NCBI RefSeq assembly: GCF_030732865.1
Contig: NZ_JASHKB010000005.1
Coordinates: forward strand, 62,001 to 126,000
Reading direction: 5' to 3'
DNA: 64,000 nucleotides
DNA from: Roseitalea sp. MMSF_3546
GTDB lineage: Bacteria; Pseudomonadota; Alphaproteobacteria; Rhizobiales; Rhizobiaceae
Within the stretch, counting starts at the first letter, position 1, and each line of letters opens with the position of its first letter. This document shows, in pieces, positions 28,866 through 38,064 of the stretch. Below the pieces are notes generated by a model. That model searched no databases and was not told the origin of the DNA. It saw only the letters and a list, made by a program, of their open reading frames with translations. The position numbers were made by a program, and so were the translations under genes.

Positions 28866-29186
28866 ATGGCCGGTTTCTTGAAACGTCTGTTCGGTGGCGG
28901 CGAGGGCGAGGCCCCGGCGCGGGACGAAACGACCGACAGGGCGCCCGACGAGGAATACAAGGGCGTTGCGATCCATGCCGCTCCGGCCCAGGAGGGCAGC
29001 CAGTGGCGCCTTGCCGGCACGCTGACGCGCACCGTCGACGGCGAGGCGATCACGCGGCGTTTCATGCGCGCCGATCTGGTCCCCTCGCGCGATCAGGCGG
29101 TGGCGGCTTCACTCGACAAGGCGCGGCTGATCATCGACCAGAACGGCGATTCGCTGTGGCAGGGCGATCTCGACCGGCCCGTCTGA
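28866..29186 (+). CDS. HlyU family protein
   Basis: The 106-aa product begins AGFLKRLFGGGE and carries the HlyU pattern YKGVAIHAAPAQEGSQWRLA and FMRADLVPSRDQAVAASLDK. HlyU was named as a transcription regulator of haemolysin in Vibrio, but the alphaproteobacterial members are uncharacterised. The second ATG (28866) is preferred to 28860 because GGGAG would touch the first ATG with no spacer. It precedes aroA by 28 nt. Confidence 0.8.
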   Translation: MAGFLKRLFGGGEGEAPARDETTDRAPDEEYKGVAIHAAPAQEGSQWRLAGTLTRTVDGEAITRRFMRADLVPSRDQAVAASLDKARLIIDQNGDSLWQGDLDRPV

Positions 29187-29214
29187 CAGGACGCATCGAA
29201 CGACCGATCCGACC

Positions 29215-30486
29215 ATGACCGATTACCTCGCCGCCGACCGGCTGACCGTCAGACCGGTCACCACGCCGCTGGTCGGGCGCGCCGTGCCGCCGGGCTCGAA
29301 ATCGATCACCAATCGCGCGCTGCTGCTGGCCGGGCTGGCAAGGGGAACGAGCCGGATCACCGGCGCGCTCAAGAGCGACGATACACAGCTGATGGCGCAG
29401 GCGCTGCGGCAAATGGGCGTTGCCGTCGACGAGCCCGATGCGACGCGCTTCACCGTGACCGGCACCGGCCGGCTCGTCGCTCCCCAGCAGCCATTGTTTC
29501 TGGGCAATGCGGGCACGGCGACGCGCTTTCTGACCGCCGTGGCCGCGAGCGTCGAGGGCACGGTCATCGTCGATGGCGACGCGCACATGCGCAAGCGGCC
29601 GATCGGCCCACTGGTCGACGCGCTCGCCACGCTGGGGGTCGATGTCGCCGCGCCGACCGGATGTCCGCCGGTGACGGTGCGCGGCGATGGCGCGATGCCG
29701 CCGGGGCGGATCGAAATCGATGCGGGGCTGTCCAGCCAGTACGTCTCGGCGCTGCTGATGGCCGCGCCGCTCGCGCAAGGGCCGGTCGATGTGGTGCTCA
29801 AGGGCGCCCAGATCGGCGCGCGCGGCTATGTCGACCTGACGCTGGCGGCCATGGAAGCCTTCGGCGCACGGGTCGAACAGCCTGGCGAGGGCCATTGGCG
29901 GACGCGGCCGGGCGGCTACAGGGCGGCCGACTTCGTCGTCGAGCCCGACGCGTCGGCGGCGACCTATCTGTGGGCGGCCGCCGCGCTCACCGGCGGCGCC
30001 ATCGATCTGGGCGTGCGGCCCGATGCCTTCACCCAGCCCGACGCACGCGCGCACGATCCGATTGCGGCCTTTCCCTCCATGCCCGCGCGGATCGACGGTT
30101 CGCAGATGCAGGACGCGGTGCCCACGCTCGCCGTGCTCGCCGCCTACAACCGGACGCCGGTGCGGTTCGTGGGCATCGAGAACCTGCGCGTGAAGGAATG
30201 CGACCGCATCCGGGCGCTGTCGCAGGGGCTCAACCGCATCCGGCCGGGCCTGGCTGCCGAGGAGGGCGACGAACTGGTCGTGCATGCCGAGCCGGGCCTG
30301 CGCGGCGCGCGGGTCGAGGCGACGATCGACAGTTTCGCCGACCACCGGATCGCGATGAGCTTCGCGCTGGCCGGGCTGGTGACGGATGGGATCACGATCG
30401 ACGATCCGGGCTGCGTCGCCAAGACGTTTCCGGCCTATTGGGACGTGCTCGAAGGGTTGGGGGTGCGATTGTCAGGCCATTCGTGA
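29215..30486 (+). CDS. aroA: 3-phosphoshikimate 1-carboxyvinyltransferase (EPSP synthase), class I-like
   Basis: Joins PEP to shikimate 3-phosphate in aromatic amino acid synthesis. Motifs seen are VPPGSKSITNRALL (K29), LFLGNAGTATRFLTA, ASAATYLWAAAAL, the catalytic region DAVPTLAVLAAYN, LRVKECDRIRAL and DSFADHRIAMSFALAG. These are of the class I kind. Position 101-equivalent, Pro in the E. coli GTAMRP loop, is Phe here. Rhizobial chromosomal AroA is often class II, so this could be a second copy. Length 423 aa is normal. Confidence 0.88.
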   Translation: MTDYLAADRLTVRPVTTPLVGRAVPPGSKSITNRALLLAGLARGTSRITGALKSDDTQLMAQALRQMGVAVDEPDATRFTVTGTGRLVAPQQPLFLGNAGTATRFLTAVAASVEGTVIVDGDAHMRKRPIGPLVDALATLGVDVAAPTGCPPVTVRGDGAMPPGRIEIDAGLSSQYVSALLMAAPLAQGPVDVVLKGAQIGARGYVDLTLAAMEAFGARVEQPGEGHWRTRPGGYRAADFVVEPDASAATYLWAAAALTGGAIDLGVRPDAFTQPDARAHDPIAAFPSMPARIDGSQMQDAVPTLAVLAAYNRTPVRFVGIENLRVKECDRIRALSQGLNRIRPGLAAEEGDELVVHAEPGLRGARVEATIDSFADHRIAMSFALAGLVTDGITIDDPGCVAKTFPAYWDVLEGLGVRLSGHS

Positions 30487-30539
30487 CGCCGTCGTCTACG
30501 GGCTCGTTCCCGCAATGACGGCGCTTGGTGCGGGATGCC

Positions 30540-31013
30540 TCAAACCAGAGCCGGGTCGATGCCGACATCGGGCCGGTCGATCACTTCGCGCAGCGCAAAG
30601 GACGAATTGATCCGGACCACATGGGGCAGGGCGCTCAGCCAGTCGCGGTGGATGCGCTCGTAGTCGGCCAGATCCTTGGCGGCCACGCGCAGGATATAGT
30701 CGTATTCCCCGCTCATCAGATAGCAGACCAGCACGTTCGGGCAGCGTTTGACGGCGTCCTCGAATTCGCGCAGCGTGGTCTGGAACTGGCCGGTCAGCGA
30801 GATGTGCACGATCACCGTCATTTGGTGACCCAGCGCGCGGTTGGACAGCCGGGCGTGATAGCCGCGAATCGTGCCCGACTTCTCCAGCGCATCGAGCCGG
30901 CGCGAGCAGGCCGATGGCGACAGGCCAACGCGCTCGGCAAGCGTCGCATTGGCCATGCGCCCGTCCTTCTGCAACTCGGTCAGAATGGCAAGATCGATGG
31001 CATCGTGCTGCAT
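30540..31013 (-). CDS. Lrp/AsnC family regulator, likely of alanine dehydrogenase
   Basis: The 157-aa protein has an N-terminal helix-turn-helix (LAILTELQKDGRMANATLAE, then LSPSACSRRLDALEKSG) and a C-terminal RAM ligand domain (VIVHISLTGQ, CYLMSGEYDYILRV). Such proteins bind amino acids and form octamers on DNA. It is divergent from ald across 137 bp, the arrangement of AldR and AldA in rhizobia, where the regulator activates ald in response to alanine. The specific role here is inferred. Confidence 0.88.
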   Translation of the reverse strand: MQHDAIDLAILTELQKDGRMANATLAERVGLSPSACSRRLDALEKSGTIRGYHARLSNRALGHQMTVIVHISLTGQFQTTLREFEDAVKRCPNVLVCYLMSGEYDYILRVAAKDLADYERIHRDWLSALPHVVRINSSFALREVIDRPDVGIDPALV

Positions 31014-31150
31014 GGGCGCAAAGATTCCTCGTAGTCAGGTCGGATCTACGCACGATATTGCAAGTCTGCGTGCCGGTCTACCCCGCTTTGCACGGACATT
31101 GCGCAGCGTGTCTGGCATGTTCGCGCCAATTCGTTTCAGGGAGAGACGGC
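31014..31150. promoter_or_regulatory. Divergent control region of lrp-type regulator and ald
   Basis: The 137 bp between the two divergent starts must hold both promoters and the regulator's sites. The stretch is less GC-rich than the flanks. GAGAG at 31141-31145 serves the ald start. No operator could be assigned with confidence by eye. Confidence 0.55.
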
Positions 31151-32269
31151 ATGCGCGTTGGCTGCCCGAAGGAAATCAAGAACCACGAATACCGCGTCGG
31201 ACTGACGCCCGGCTCGGCGCGCGAATATGTCGCCCACGGCCATGAGGTGATCGTCGAAAGCGGCGCGGGCCTGGGGATCGGCGCCGACGACAATGCCTAC
31301 CGCACCGCCGGCGCATCGGTCGTGGAGACCGCCGCGGAGGTGTTCGAGAAGGCCGACATGATCGTCAAGGTCAAGGAGCCGCAGGCGTCGGAATGGGCGC
31401 GGTTGCGCGAGGGCCAGATCCTTTACACCTATCTGCATCTGGCGCCCGACCCCGACCAGACCCGCGGGCTGGTCGACAGCGGCTGCACGGCGGTCGCCTA
31501 TGAGACGGTCACCGACGATCAGGGCGGGCTTCCGCTGCTGGCGCCGATGTCGGAGGTCGCCGGCCGGCTGTCGATCCAGGCCGCGGCGACGGCGCTGCAC
31601 AAGGCCAATGGCGGGCGCGGCGTGCTGCTGGGCGGCGTGCCGGGCGTCAAGCCGGGCCAGGTGACGGTGATCGGCGGCGGCGTGGTCGGCATCAACGCGG
31701 CGCGTATGGCCGTCGGGCTTGGCGCCCATGTGACGATCATCGATCGGTCGCTGCCGCGTCTGCGCGAACTCGACAACATCTTCAAGGGGCGCGTCGAAAC
31801 CCGCTACTCGACGGTCGAAGCGCTCGAGGAGACGGTCTTCGAGGCCGATGTCGTCGTCGGCGCGGTGCTCATTCCCGGGGCGGCGGCGCCCAAGCTGGTG
31901 ACGCGCGAAATGCTCGGCGGCATGCGCAAGGGCGCCGTGCTTTGCGATGTCGCCATCGATCAGGGCGGCTGCTTCGAGACCTCGAGGCCGACCACCCATG
32001 CCGAACCGACCTATGAAGTCGATGGCATCGTCCATTACTGCGTGGCCAACATGCCCGGTGCGGTGCCGGTCACATCGGCGCAGGCGCTCAACAACGCCAC
32101 GTTGCGTCAGGGGCTGGCGCTGGCCGATCGTGGCCTGGCGGCGCTGGCCGAGGACCGGCATTTGCGCAACGGGCTGAACGTGCATCGCGGCCGGGTGACG
32201 AACGCCGCGGTGGCCGAGGCGCTGGGCTACGATGTCGCCGATGTCCGCGACTTCGTGAAGGTCGCCTGA
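31151..32269 (+). CDS. ald: Alanine dehydrogenase
   Basis: NAD-dependent enzyme converting L-alanine to pyruvate and ammonium, and back. The 372 aa contain [17 protein letters not shown] (substrate Arg), [11 protein letters not shown] (catalytic His), the NAD site [17 protein letters not shown], and [18 protein letters not shown] near the C-terminus. ATG at 31151 follows GAGAG. Divergent to a Lrp-type regulator that probably controls it. Confidence 0.95.
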   Translation: MRVGCPKEIKNHEYRVGLTPGSAREYVAHGHEVIVESGAGLGIGADDNAYRTAGASVVETAAEVFEKADMIVKVKEPQASEWARLREGQILYTYLHLAPDPDQTRGLVDSGCTAVAYETVTDDQGGLPLLAPMSEVAGRLSIQAAATALHKANGGRGVLLGGVPGVKPGQVTVIGGGVVGINAARMAVGLGAHVTIIDRSLPRLRELDNIFKGRVETRYSTVEALEETVFEADVVVGAVLIPGAAAPKLVTREMLGGMRKGAVLCDVAIDQGGCFETSRPTTHAEPTYEVDGIVHYCVANMPGAVPVTSAQALNNATLRQGLALADRGLAALAEDRHLRNGLNVHRGRVTNAAVAEALGYDVADVRDFVKVA

Positions 32270-32584
32270 CGGCCCGACCCCGAAAACGCCGCGGCCCAGT
32301 CGTTCCTCGGCCCGGACCGCGCGCCGGCGGACAGCCACGAATCCCGAACGTCTTCGCCTCCTAGCGCCGGGGTGCCTTCACCCCGACGTAACCTCGGTGT
32401 CGCCTGTTGCAGATGCGCAACAGGTGCGACCGGACGCGGACCCTATTTCGCGTAATACGCGATTAACTCCATTGATACATCCTATGAGGGTGTTATTGTC
32501 CGGGTGGGAATCGTGGCGGTCCGGTCTGCCGGGCGCGCGGTGTCCGGGCCACGCGCAATGAAAGCGGAAATCTGAGGGATGACG
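32270..32584 (+). promoter_or_regulatory. Leader of the outer-membrane barrel gene with two inverted repeats and a candidate promoter
   Basis: This gap of about 315 bp has CCTGTTGC (32403-32410) paired with GCAACAGG (32417-32424), an 8-bp stem with 6-nt loop, and a second inverted repeat CGCGT-AAT-ACGCG at 32449-32461. Downstream, TTGATA (32472-32477) and TATTGT (32494-32499), 16 bp apart, resemble a housekeeping promoter. The region is more AT-rich than the genes around it. The first stem may be the ald terminator, the second an operator. Confidence 0.5.
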
Positions 32585-33337
32585 ATGGACCTGAAAAAAC
32601 TGAAACTGGGGACGGTGATCGCCTGTTTGTTGATGGCGACGCCAATGCTTGCGAGCGCGGCGGAGGACTCCGCCATGTCGATGGGGGGCGTGCAGTCGGG
32701 CAGTTGGTCGGGCTTTTACCTTGGCGGCCATGTCGGTTACGCCACGGGGGAGGTGCGCTGGTACAACCCGCGGATCGATGCGGTCAATTCCGACAGCAAC
32801 GAATCCGCCGTCTTCGGCGTGCAGATTGGCCACGACTTCTCAATCGGTGGCCTCGTGGCGGGGATCAACGCCGGTTTCGCGAACACGCTGGGCGGTTCCG
32901 GCGAGATCCTGTGCGGCGCGGCGCGCGGCGTTGCCTCGCCCAATCCGAACGGCCGCATGTGCGACCGCGAAATCGCCGATGTCTTCACCATTGGCGGCCG
33001 GTTGGGCGTGCCGTTTTCCGACAGGTTGCTCGGCTATGCTTCGGCCGGCTACGCGAACGGGCGGCTGGAGACCCATGCATGGCCACAGGCGGACGGGCGG
33101 GACGGACCCAAGGGGCGCCGATCCTCGGCCCGCCATGACGGGTTCTATGTCGGCCTTGGCGGGGAAGTGGCCCTGACCGAGCGCGTGGCGACCAGCCTTG
33201 AATGGCGGTACTACGAATTCGCGCCCGCCGATCAGGTCAAGATACAGAACGACGGAGGCATGCCGCCAAACCCGATCCGGGAGGACGTGCGCGGCCGGGC
33301 CAACACGATCAATCTCGGACTGGTCTTCCGGTTCTGA
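32585..33337 (+). CDS. Outer-membrane beta-barrel protein (OmpA/Omp25-like porin family)
   Basis: The 250-aa product has a signal peptide ending at ASAAED-like residues near 26 and then a barrel: SWSGFYLGGHVGYATGEV, HDFSIGGLVAGINAGFANTL, LGVPFSDRLLGYASAGYANG, FYVGLGGEVALTERVATSLE and the terminal strand INLGLVFRF with C-terminal Phe, the outer-membrane assembly signal. It resembles the 8-strand barrels common in rhizobial envelopes. ATG 32585 is preferred to 32579 since GAGGG abuts the latter. Confidence 0.85.
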   Translation: MDLKKLKLGTVIACLLMATPMLASAAEDSAMSMGGVQSGSWSGFYLGGHVGYATGEVRWYNPRIDAVNSDSNESAVFGVQIGHDFSIGGLVAGINAGFANTLGGSGEILCGAARGVASPNPNGRMCDREIADVFTIGGRLGVPFSDRLLGYASAGYANGRLETHAWPQADGRDGPKGRRSSARHDGFYVGLGGEVALTERVATSLEWRYYEFAPADQVKIQNDGGMPPNPIREDVRGRANTINLGLVFRF

Positions 33338-33432
33338 GCCGCCCGCTCATCCGGGTTCGGCTTCACCAATGCGATCGGGCGGCGGCGACCGGCGGCCGCC
33401 CGAGGACCTGTGCAGGCCGTCGCGCGCACCGG

Positions 33433-33993
33433 TCAGCCGATGAAATCGGTGATGCGACGCAGCGTGACGCGGCGGTTGCGCCATTCGGGCGCCTGGGTTG
33501 GCACCAGCAGATAGCGCTCGCCATAGCCGATGGTCTCCATTGCACGCCGTGGCACGCCGAAGGCGACCAGTTCGCGGGCGACCGAACGGGCGCGCGCATC
33601 GGACAGGCGCAGGTTCGAGGCGGCCGATCCGACCGCGTCGGTGTGGCCTTCGACCAGGAAGATCTCGCGCGGGCGGCGCCGGGCCATGCGCCGAAGGGCG
33701 ATGGCGATCTGCTCGACCTTGTGAAGCTCACTGCGCGGAATGCGGGCCGAGCCGAAGGCGAAATTGATCGACCGGATATCGATCGAGGGCGCGATGCGGC
33801 GCAGATCGTGACGCTGCTTGAGTTCGTCGACCGACACGCGCGCCTCGGGCTCGATGGCAAAGCGCGGATCGGCGCCAAGCTGGCGCATGATGGTCGCGGC
33901 GGAGGGTGTGGACTGGGCGAGGGCGGGCGTTGCGGCGGCAAGGCTCCCCGCGAAGACGCCGAGCGCGGCGCGGCGGTTGATGGTGCTGGTCAT
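33433..33993 (-). CDS. OmpA-family peptidoglycan-binding protein
   Basis: The 186-aa product has an N-terminal export signal (INRRAALGVFAGSLAAATPA) with a twin Arg, so either Sec or Tat export is possible. The C-terminal 110 residues are an OmpA-like domain: INFAFGSARIPRSELHKVEQ, FLVEGHTDAVGS, LRLSDARARSVARELV, and IGYGERYLLVP, with the Asp and Arg that contact diaminopimelate. No lipobox Cys. It is a lone leftward gene. Confidence 0.85.
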   Translation of the reverse strand: MTSTINRRAALGVFAGSLAAATPALAQSTPSAATIMRQLGADPRFAIEPEARVSVDELKQRHDLRRIAPSIDIRSINFAFGSARIPRSELHKVEQIAIALRRMARRRPREIFLVEGHTDAVGSAASNLRLSDARARSVARELVAFGVPRRAMETIGYGERYLLVPTQAPEWRNRRVTLRRITDFIG

Positions 33994-34070
33994 GGCGGCT
34001 TTCCTTCATCGGAGTCGTCTTTGGGCGGTACACTGCCGCCTTCAGGCTGAATCGGCGATGAACGGGGCGT

Positions 34071-34688
34071 TCATGCGGCGCCGGGTGAGGCGACGCCATG
34101 GTCGGCGGCGAGCGCGGCGCGCTCGGCTTCGCTCAGCGGGCGAACATGGCCGGTGGAGCGTCGGTAGGGCCGAAAGCCCATCTTCTGGTAGAGCGGCAGG
34201 GCGGCCGGATGGTCGAGCGTGCAGGTGTTGACGGTGACGCTGTTGGGACGCTTTGCCCAGGCGGCCTTGACCGCCTGGCCCAGGAACCACTTGCCGAGGC
34301 CAAGGCCGTGCACATGCGGGATCATGCCGAAATAGGCCAGGTCCACCAGCCGCCTGCTCTTGCGGTTGAGCTCGAAGAAGCCGGCCGGCGCACCGTCGAC
34401 ATGCAGCACCGTGATCTCGCAGGCATCGGCGTGGATGGCCGCGCGCAGGGCGTCATCGCGCATGCGCAGCCGCGCTTCCCAGTGCCAGTGGATGCCGACC
34501 TGGAAATACAGATAGCGGTAGAAGTGCAGCGGCGGCTTGCGGGCAATCAGGAGCGCCGTCTGCACGCCCGAGGGCAGCGGCGGATAGTGCCCGGGAGGCG
34601 TGGTCATCTCAAGATAAGTGATCGTTGTTTCAAGGGTTTGCGCGCCCTTGTTCGGATTTTGAATCCGGTTGGCCGACAGCCAGCTCAT
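34071..34688 (-). CDS. GNAT family N-acetyltransferase
   Basis: The 205-aa protein carries a GNAT domain in the second half: EITVLHVDGAPAGFFEL, LAYFGMIPHVHGLGLGKWFL (acetyl-CoA pyrophosphate loop, HGLGLG), and DHPAALPLYQKMGFRPYR. The start at 34688 is 1 nt after the sseA stop; a shorter start at 34607 would drop the conserved TYLEMTTPPGHYPP segment. Substrate unknown. It ends the cysK-alaX-sseA group. Confidence 0.85.
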   Translation of the reverse strand: MSWLSANRIQNPNKGAQTLETTITYLEMTTPPGHYPPLPSGVQTALLIARKPPLHFYRYLYFQVGIHWHWEARLRMRDDALRAAIHADACEITVLHVDGAPAGFFELNRKSRRLVDLAYFGMIPHVHGLGLGKWFLGQAVKAAWAKRPNSVTVNTCTLDHPAALPLYQKMGFRPYRRSTGHVRPLSEAERAALAADHGVASPGAA

Positions 34689-34689
34689 C

Positions 34690-35547
34690 TCAGCCGTCCG
34701 CCGGACCGGTCTCGACCGGCGTATCGCGCCGCCCGCCCCATTGGCTCCAGGAGCCGTCATAGAGCCGGGAATCGTCGACGCCCAGCGAGGCCAGCGCCAG
34801 ATTGATCACCGCGGCCGTCACGCCGGAGCCGCAGGTGGTGACGACCGGCTCGTCGAGGTCGATGCCGGCGCGTTCGAACACCGCGCGCAGGCCGTCGAGG
34901 TCCTTCAGATAGCCGTTGTCGGACAATTCGCCAAAGGGCACGTTGCGCGCGCCGGGCATATGGCCCGCCCGCATGCCGGCGCGGGGTTCGGGCTCGGTGC
35001 CGGCAAAGCGGCCCGGCCCGCGCGCATCGGCGATCTGGGCGCTCCGGTCGTCGACGATCTGGCGCATGGCGTTGAAGGTCACGATGGCGCGGGCGTTGCA
35101 ATGGGGCACGAAGGCGGTGCCGGCGGTGCGCGTGGGCGCGTCCGTGACCGGGCGTCCCTGCGCCTGCCAGTTGTCGAAGCCGCCATCGAGCACGAAGACA
35201 CTGTCCGCCCCCATGATGCGGAACATCCACCACACGCGCGGTGCGGTGAACATGCCGGGCCCGTCATAAACGACGATCGTGTCGGTTCGCGCGATGCCCA
35301 TGGCGCTGGCATGCTGCTCGAAGACGCTCGGCGCGGGCAGGGTGTGCGGCAGGTCGCTGGACGGGTCGACCACGGCGTCGTGATCGAAGAAGACCGCGCC
35401 GGGGATGTGGGCGGCGTCGTATTCGGCGCGCGCGTCGCGGCCCTGGTCCGGCAGGTACCAGGATCCGTCGACGATCACCAGGCCCGGATCGTGCAGATGG
35501 GCTTCCAGCCAGTCGGGCGAGACGACGAAGCGGCTCCTTTCGCCCAT
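34690..35547 (-). CDS. sseA: 3-mercaptopyruvate sulfurtransferase (tandem rhodanese)
   Basis: The 285-aa protein has an inactive N-terminal rhodanese domain (FVVSPDWLEAHLHDPGLVIV, HIPGAVFFDHDAV) and a catalytic C-terminal one with the active-site loop CGSGVTA, the form typical of mercaptopyruvate sulfurtransferase rather than thiosulfate rhodanese. It moves sulfur from 3-mercaptopyruvate to thiol acceptors. It follows alaX by 22 nt. The neighbouring cysK suggests a shared role in cysteine metabolism. Confidence 0.9.
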   Translation of the reverse strand: MGERSRFVVSPDWLEAHLHDPGLVIVDGSWYLPDQGRDARAEYDAAHIPGAVFFDHDAVVDPSSDLPHTLPAPSVFEQHASAMGIARTDTIVVYDGPGMFTAPRVWWMFRIMGADSVFVLDGGFDNWQAQGRPVTDAPTRTAGTAFVPHCNARAIVTFNAMRQIVDDRSAQIADARGPGRFAGTEPEPRAGMRAGHMPGARNVPFGELSDNGYLKDLDGLRAVFERAGIDLDEPVVTTCGSGVTAAVINLALASLGVDDSRLYDGSWSQWGGRRDTPVETGPADG

Positions 35548-35569
35548 TTCACGCTGCTCCCTTGGACGG

Positions 35570-36307
35570 CTATTGCGGCGGCGGCCCGAACCGTATCCTA
35601 AAGCGCCGGTTCTCGCGACCCTTCTTCTCGATCTTGCCGATATGGATCGGGCCGATCTCGCCGGTCGCGGCGACATGGGTGCCGCCGCAGGGCTGGCTGT
35701 CGATGGCCGCGTCCTCGCCGATGCAAACGAGACGGATCCGGCCCGCGCCGGCCGGCGGGCGGACGTTCTTGGACTTGACGAGGCCGGGATTGGCGGCAAG
35801 TTCGGCCTCGTTGATCCATTGCGCATAGACCGGGTGATCGGCGCCGACCATCTCCATCAGCGCGGCCGTCACCTCGGCCTTGTCGACCGTCTCGGCCATG
35901 TCGAAATCGACCCGGCTCTCGCTCTCGCCGACCGCGGCGCCGGTGATCGGAAAGGGGCAGACGACCGACAGCAGATGACAGGCCGTGTGCATGCGCATCA
36001 GCGCGTGCCGCCTGTCCCAGTCGATTGCCAGCGTCAGCGTCTCGCCGACCTCGGGCAGCACCGACCCTTCGGCCGGCACGTGGACGATCTCGTCCTTTGT
36101 CGCGCCGGTCACGGTCGTCGCGATCGTGACGGTGCTCGCGTCGGCGCGGGTCAGCATGCCGCTATCGCCCGGCTGGCCGCCCGAGGTCGCATAGAAGATC
36201 GTCCGGTCGAGCACGATCCCGCCGTCATCGGTGATGGCCGTGACCGTGCCTTCGCACGCCGAAAGATAAGCGTCGCTGCGAAAGAGCGCCTTAGTTCGTG
36301 ACGGCAT
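35570..36307 (-). CDS. Alanyl-tRNA editing protein AlaX
   Basis: A free-standing editing domain that hydrolyses Ser-tRNA(Ala) or Gly-tRNA(Ala). The zinc ligands are H107 and H111 (HTACH) and C207 with H211 (PCGGTH). The N-terminal AlaRS-like part holds DRTIFYATSGGQPGDSG. Length 245 aa suits the larger AlaX-M type. The start overlaps by 17 bp the end of the frameshifted gene upstream. sseA follows 22 nt after its stop. Confidence 0.9.
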   Translation of the reverse strand: MPSRTKALFRSDAYLSACEGTVTAITDDGGIVLDRTIFYATSGGQPGDSGMLTRADASTVTIATTVTGATKDEIVHVPAEGSVLPEVGETLTLAIDWDRRHALMRMHTACHLLSVVCPFPITGAAVGESESRVDFDMAETVDKAEVTAALMEMVGADHPVYAQWINEAELAANPGLVKSKNVRPPAGAGRIRLVCIGEDAAIDSQPCGGTHVAATGEIGPIHIGKIEKKGRENRRFRIRFGPPPQ

Positions 36308-37003
36308 CGATTGCCGCGCTCAAGTCATCGACAAAGCAGACAACACCGTTGTTTCCGGCGATCGTTCTGTCCGGTCTCGGCGTATAGATCGGCGTGCCGT
36401 CAATCTTGACCAACCGCCTCATGCAGCCAAGCGAAATGAGCGGCTCCGGCGATGAAAGGCCGTTTGTCAGATAGGCTCTAATGGCTGTGTCCAACTCGTC
36501 GGGCAAGTCAAAGGACCAGTCGGCTCGAATGGCCTCCGATCCCGCCAAACCGAAGTAGAAGGAGTCGGCCGGCTGATCACCGACGTCGACGTCGAAGGTC
36601 GATGCCCAAGCCTGAAATGTCGCGTCTTCGGCGATCAGTTCGGACAATGCGGGCCTGGCGCGGCGCAGTGCAACCCGATGCTCGTTCCCTTGAGCATCAC
36701 GAAATGACGGCTCGACAAGAGATGCCGTCTCGATCGCATCGCGCGTCGCGCTGAACTCGCTACGCATATCCAACGCAAATTCTCGATTTCGAGGCGCAGT
36801 TGCTCCAGGATGGACGATTGCATGTTGTCGATCTTGGCCTTGAGCGACGTCTGAACGTTCCCGATGTTCTGATTCGTCGTCGCGATAGCCACTTCAACGC
36901 CCCGCAAGGACATGTCGACGACATACCAAACGCCGCCGACCGCGAGCGCGGCGCTGATGAGCGCGCCACCAAGAAAGCGACCAAAAGTCAGTGACAAGTC
37001 CAA
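36291..37003 (-). pseudogene. Frameshifted membrane-anchored coiled-coil protein of unknown function
   Basis: Two frames on the minus strand join naturally. The first starts at a TTG (37003) with AAGGAG 7 nt upstream and gives one membrane segment (FLGGALISAALAVGGVWYVV) and a coiled coil to LEQLRLEIENLR. The second continues the coiled coil as LDMRSEFSATRDAIETA, from about 36773 to the stop at 36291, then a soluble domain with no recognised motif. Adding one T at the CGTTGG near 36774 would restore a single protein of about 237 aa. It may be a true frameshift or a sequencing error. GC is about 57 percent over the four lines 36301-36540, below the flanks. Confidence 0.65.
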
Positions 37004-37038
37004 ATTTCCCGCTCCTTCGACGCCGTCGATATTACCAT

Positions 37039-38064
37039 CTATTGGAAGGGAATGGCAATTTCCGGGCGGGCCTCCACCCATTCGGGCACGGGCAGGCCCT
37101 TCTCGCGCAGAAAGGCGGGATTGTAGACCTTGGACTGGTAGCGGTGGCCGTAATCGCAAAGGACCGTGACGATGGTGTGGCCGGGCCCCATCTCGCGCGC
37201 CATGCGGATGGCGCCGGCGATGTTGATGCCGGTCGACCCGCCCATCACCATGCCTTCCTCCATGGCCAGCGCGAAGATGATGTCGAGCGCCTCGTCGTCA
37301 GGCACCTGCCAGGCGAAATCGGGCGCGAAACCCTCCAGATTGGCCGTGATCCGGCCCTGGCCGATGCCCTCGGTGATCGAGCCGCCCTGCGATTTCAGTT
37401 CGCCGGTGGTGTAGTAGCTGAAGAGCGCGGCGCCCATCGGGTCGGCGATGCCGATCTTCATTTCGCTGTTGCGGGCGCGCAGGCCCTCGGCGACGCCGGC
37501 GAGTGTGCCGCCCGAGCCGACCGCGCAGACAAAGCCGTCGACCGTGCCGTCCGTCTGCTGCCAGATTTCCGGCGCGGTGGTGTCGATGTGAGCCTGCCGG
37601 TTGACGACATTGTCGAACTGGTTGGCCCAGATGGCGCCGTTCGGTTCGGTTTTCGCCATCTGCTCGGCAAGCCGTCCCGACAGGCGCACATAGTTGTTCG
37701 GATTGCGATAGGGCACCGCCGGCACCTCGATCAGTTCGGCCCCGCCAAGGCGCAGCGCGTCTTTCTTTTCCTGCGTCTGCGTTTCGGGAATCACGATCAC
37801 CGTGCGATAGCCGAGCGCGCGCGCCACCATGGCCAGCCCGATGCCGGTATTGCCGGCCGTGCCCTCGACGATCACGCCGCCGGGACGCAGGACGCCGCGC
37901 GCCTCGGCATCGCGGACGATGGCGAGCGCCGCCCGATCCTTGACCGACTGGCCGGGGTTGAGGAATTCGGCCTTGCCCAGGATCGTGCAGCCGGTCTCCT
38001 CGGAGGCGCGCCGGAGCTTGATCAGCGGGGTGTTGCCGATCAACTCGATGATCGAAGTGTGCAT
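37039..38064 (-). CDS. cysK: Cysteine synthase A (O-acetylserine sulfhydrylase)
   Basis: PLP enzyme making cysteine from O-acetylserine and sulfide. The PLP lysine is K42 in NPGQSVKDRAAL; EGTAGNTGIGLAM is the substrate loop; VCAVGSGGTLAGVAEGL is the phosphate-binding loop. Length 341 aa. ATG 38064 is chosen because GGAG lies 6 nt upstream; an ATG at 38076 is also in frame. It leads the leftward group toward alaX and sseA. Confidence 0.93.
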   Translation of the reverse strand: MHTSIIELIGNTPLIKLRRASEETGCTILGKAEFLNPGQSVKDRAALAIVRDAEARGVLRPGGVIVEGTAGNTGIGLAMVARALGYRTVIVIPETQTQEKKDALRLGGAELIEVPAVPYRNPNNYVRLSGRLAEQMAKTEPNGAIWANQFDNVVNRQAHIDTTAPEIWQQTDGTVDGFVCAVGSGGTLAGVAEGLRARNSEMKIGIADPMGAALFSYYTTGELKSQGGSITEGIGQGRITANLEGFAPDFAWQVPDDEALDIIFALAMEEGMVMGGSTGINIAGAIRMAREMGPGHTIVTVLCDYGHRYQSKVYNPAFLREKGLPVPEWVEARPEIAIPFQ

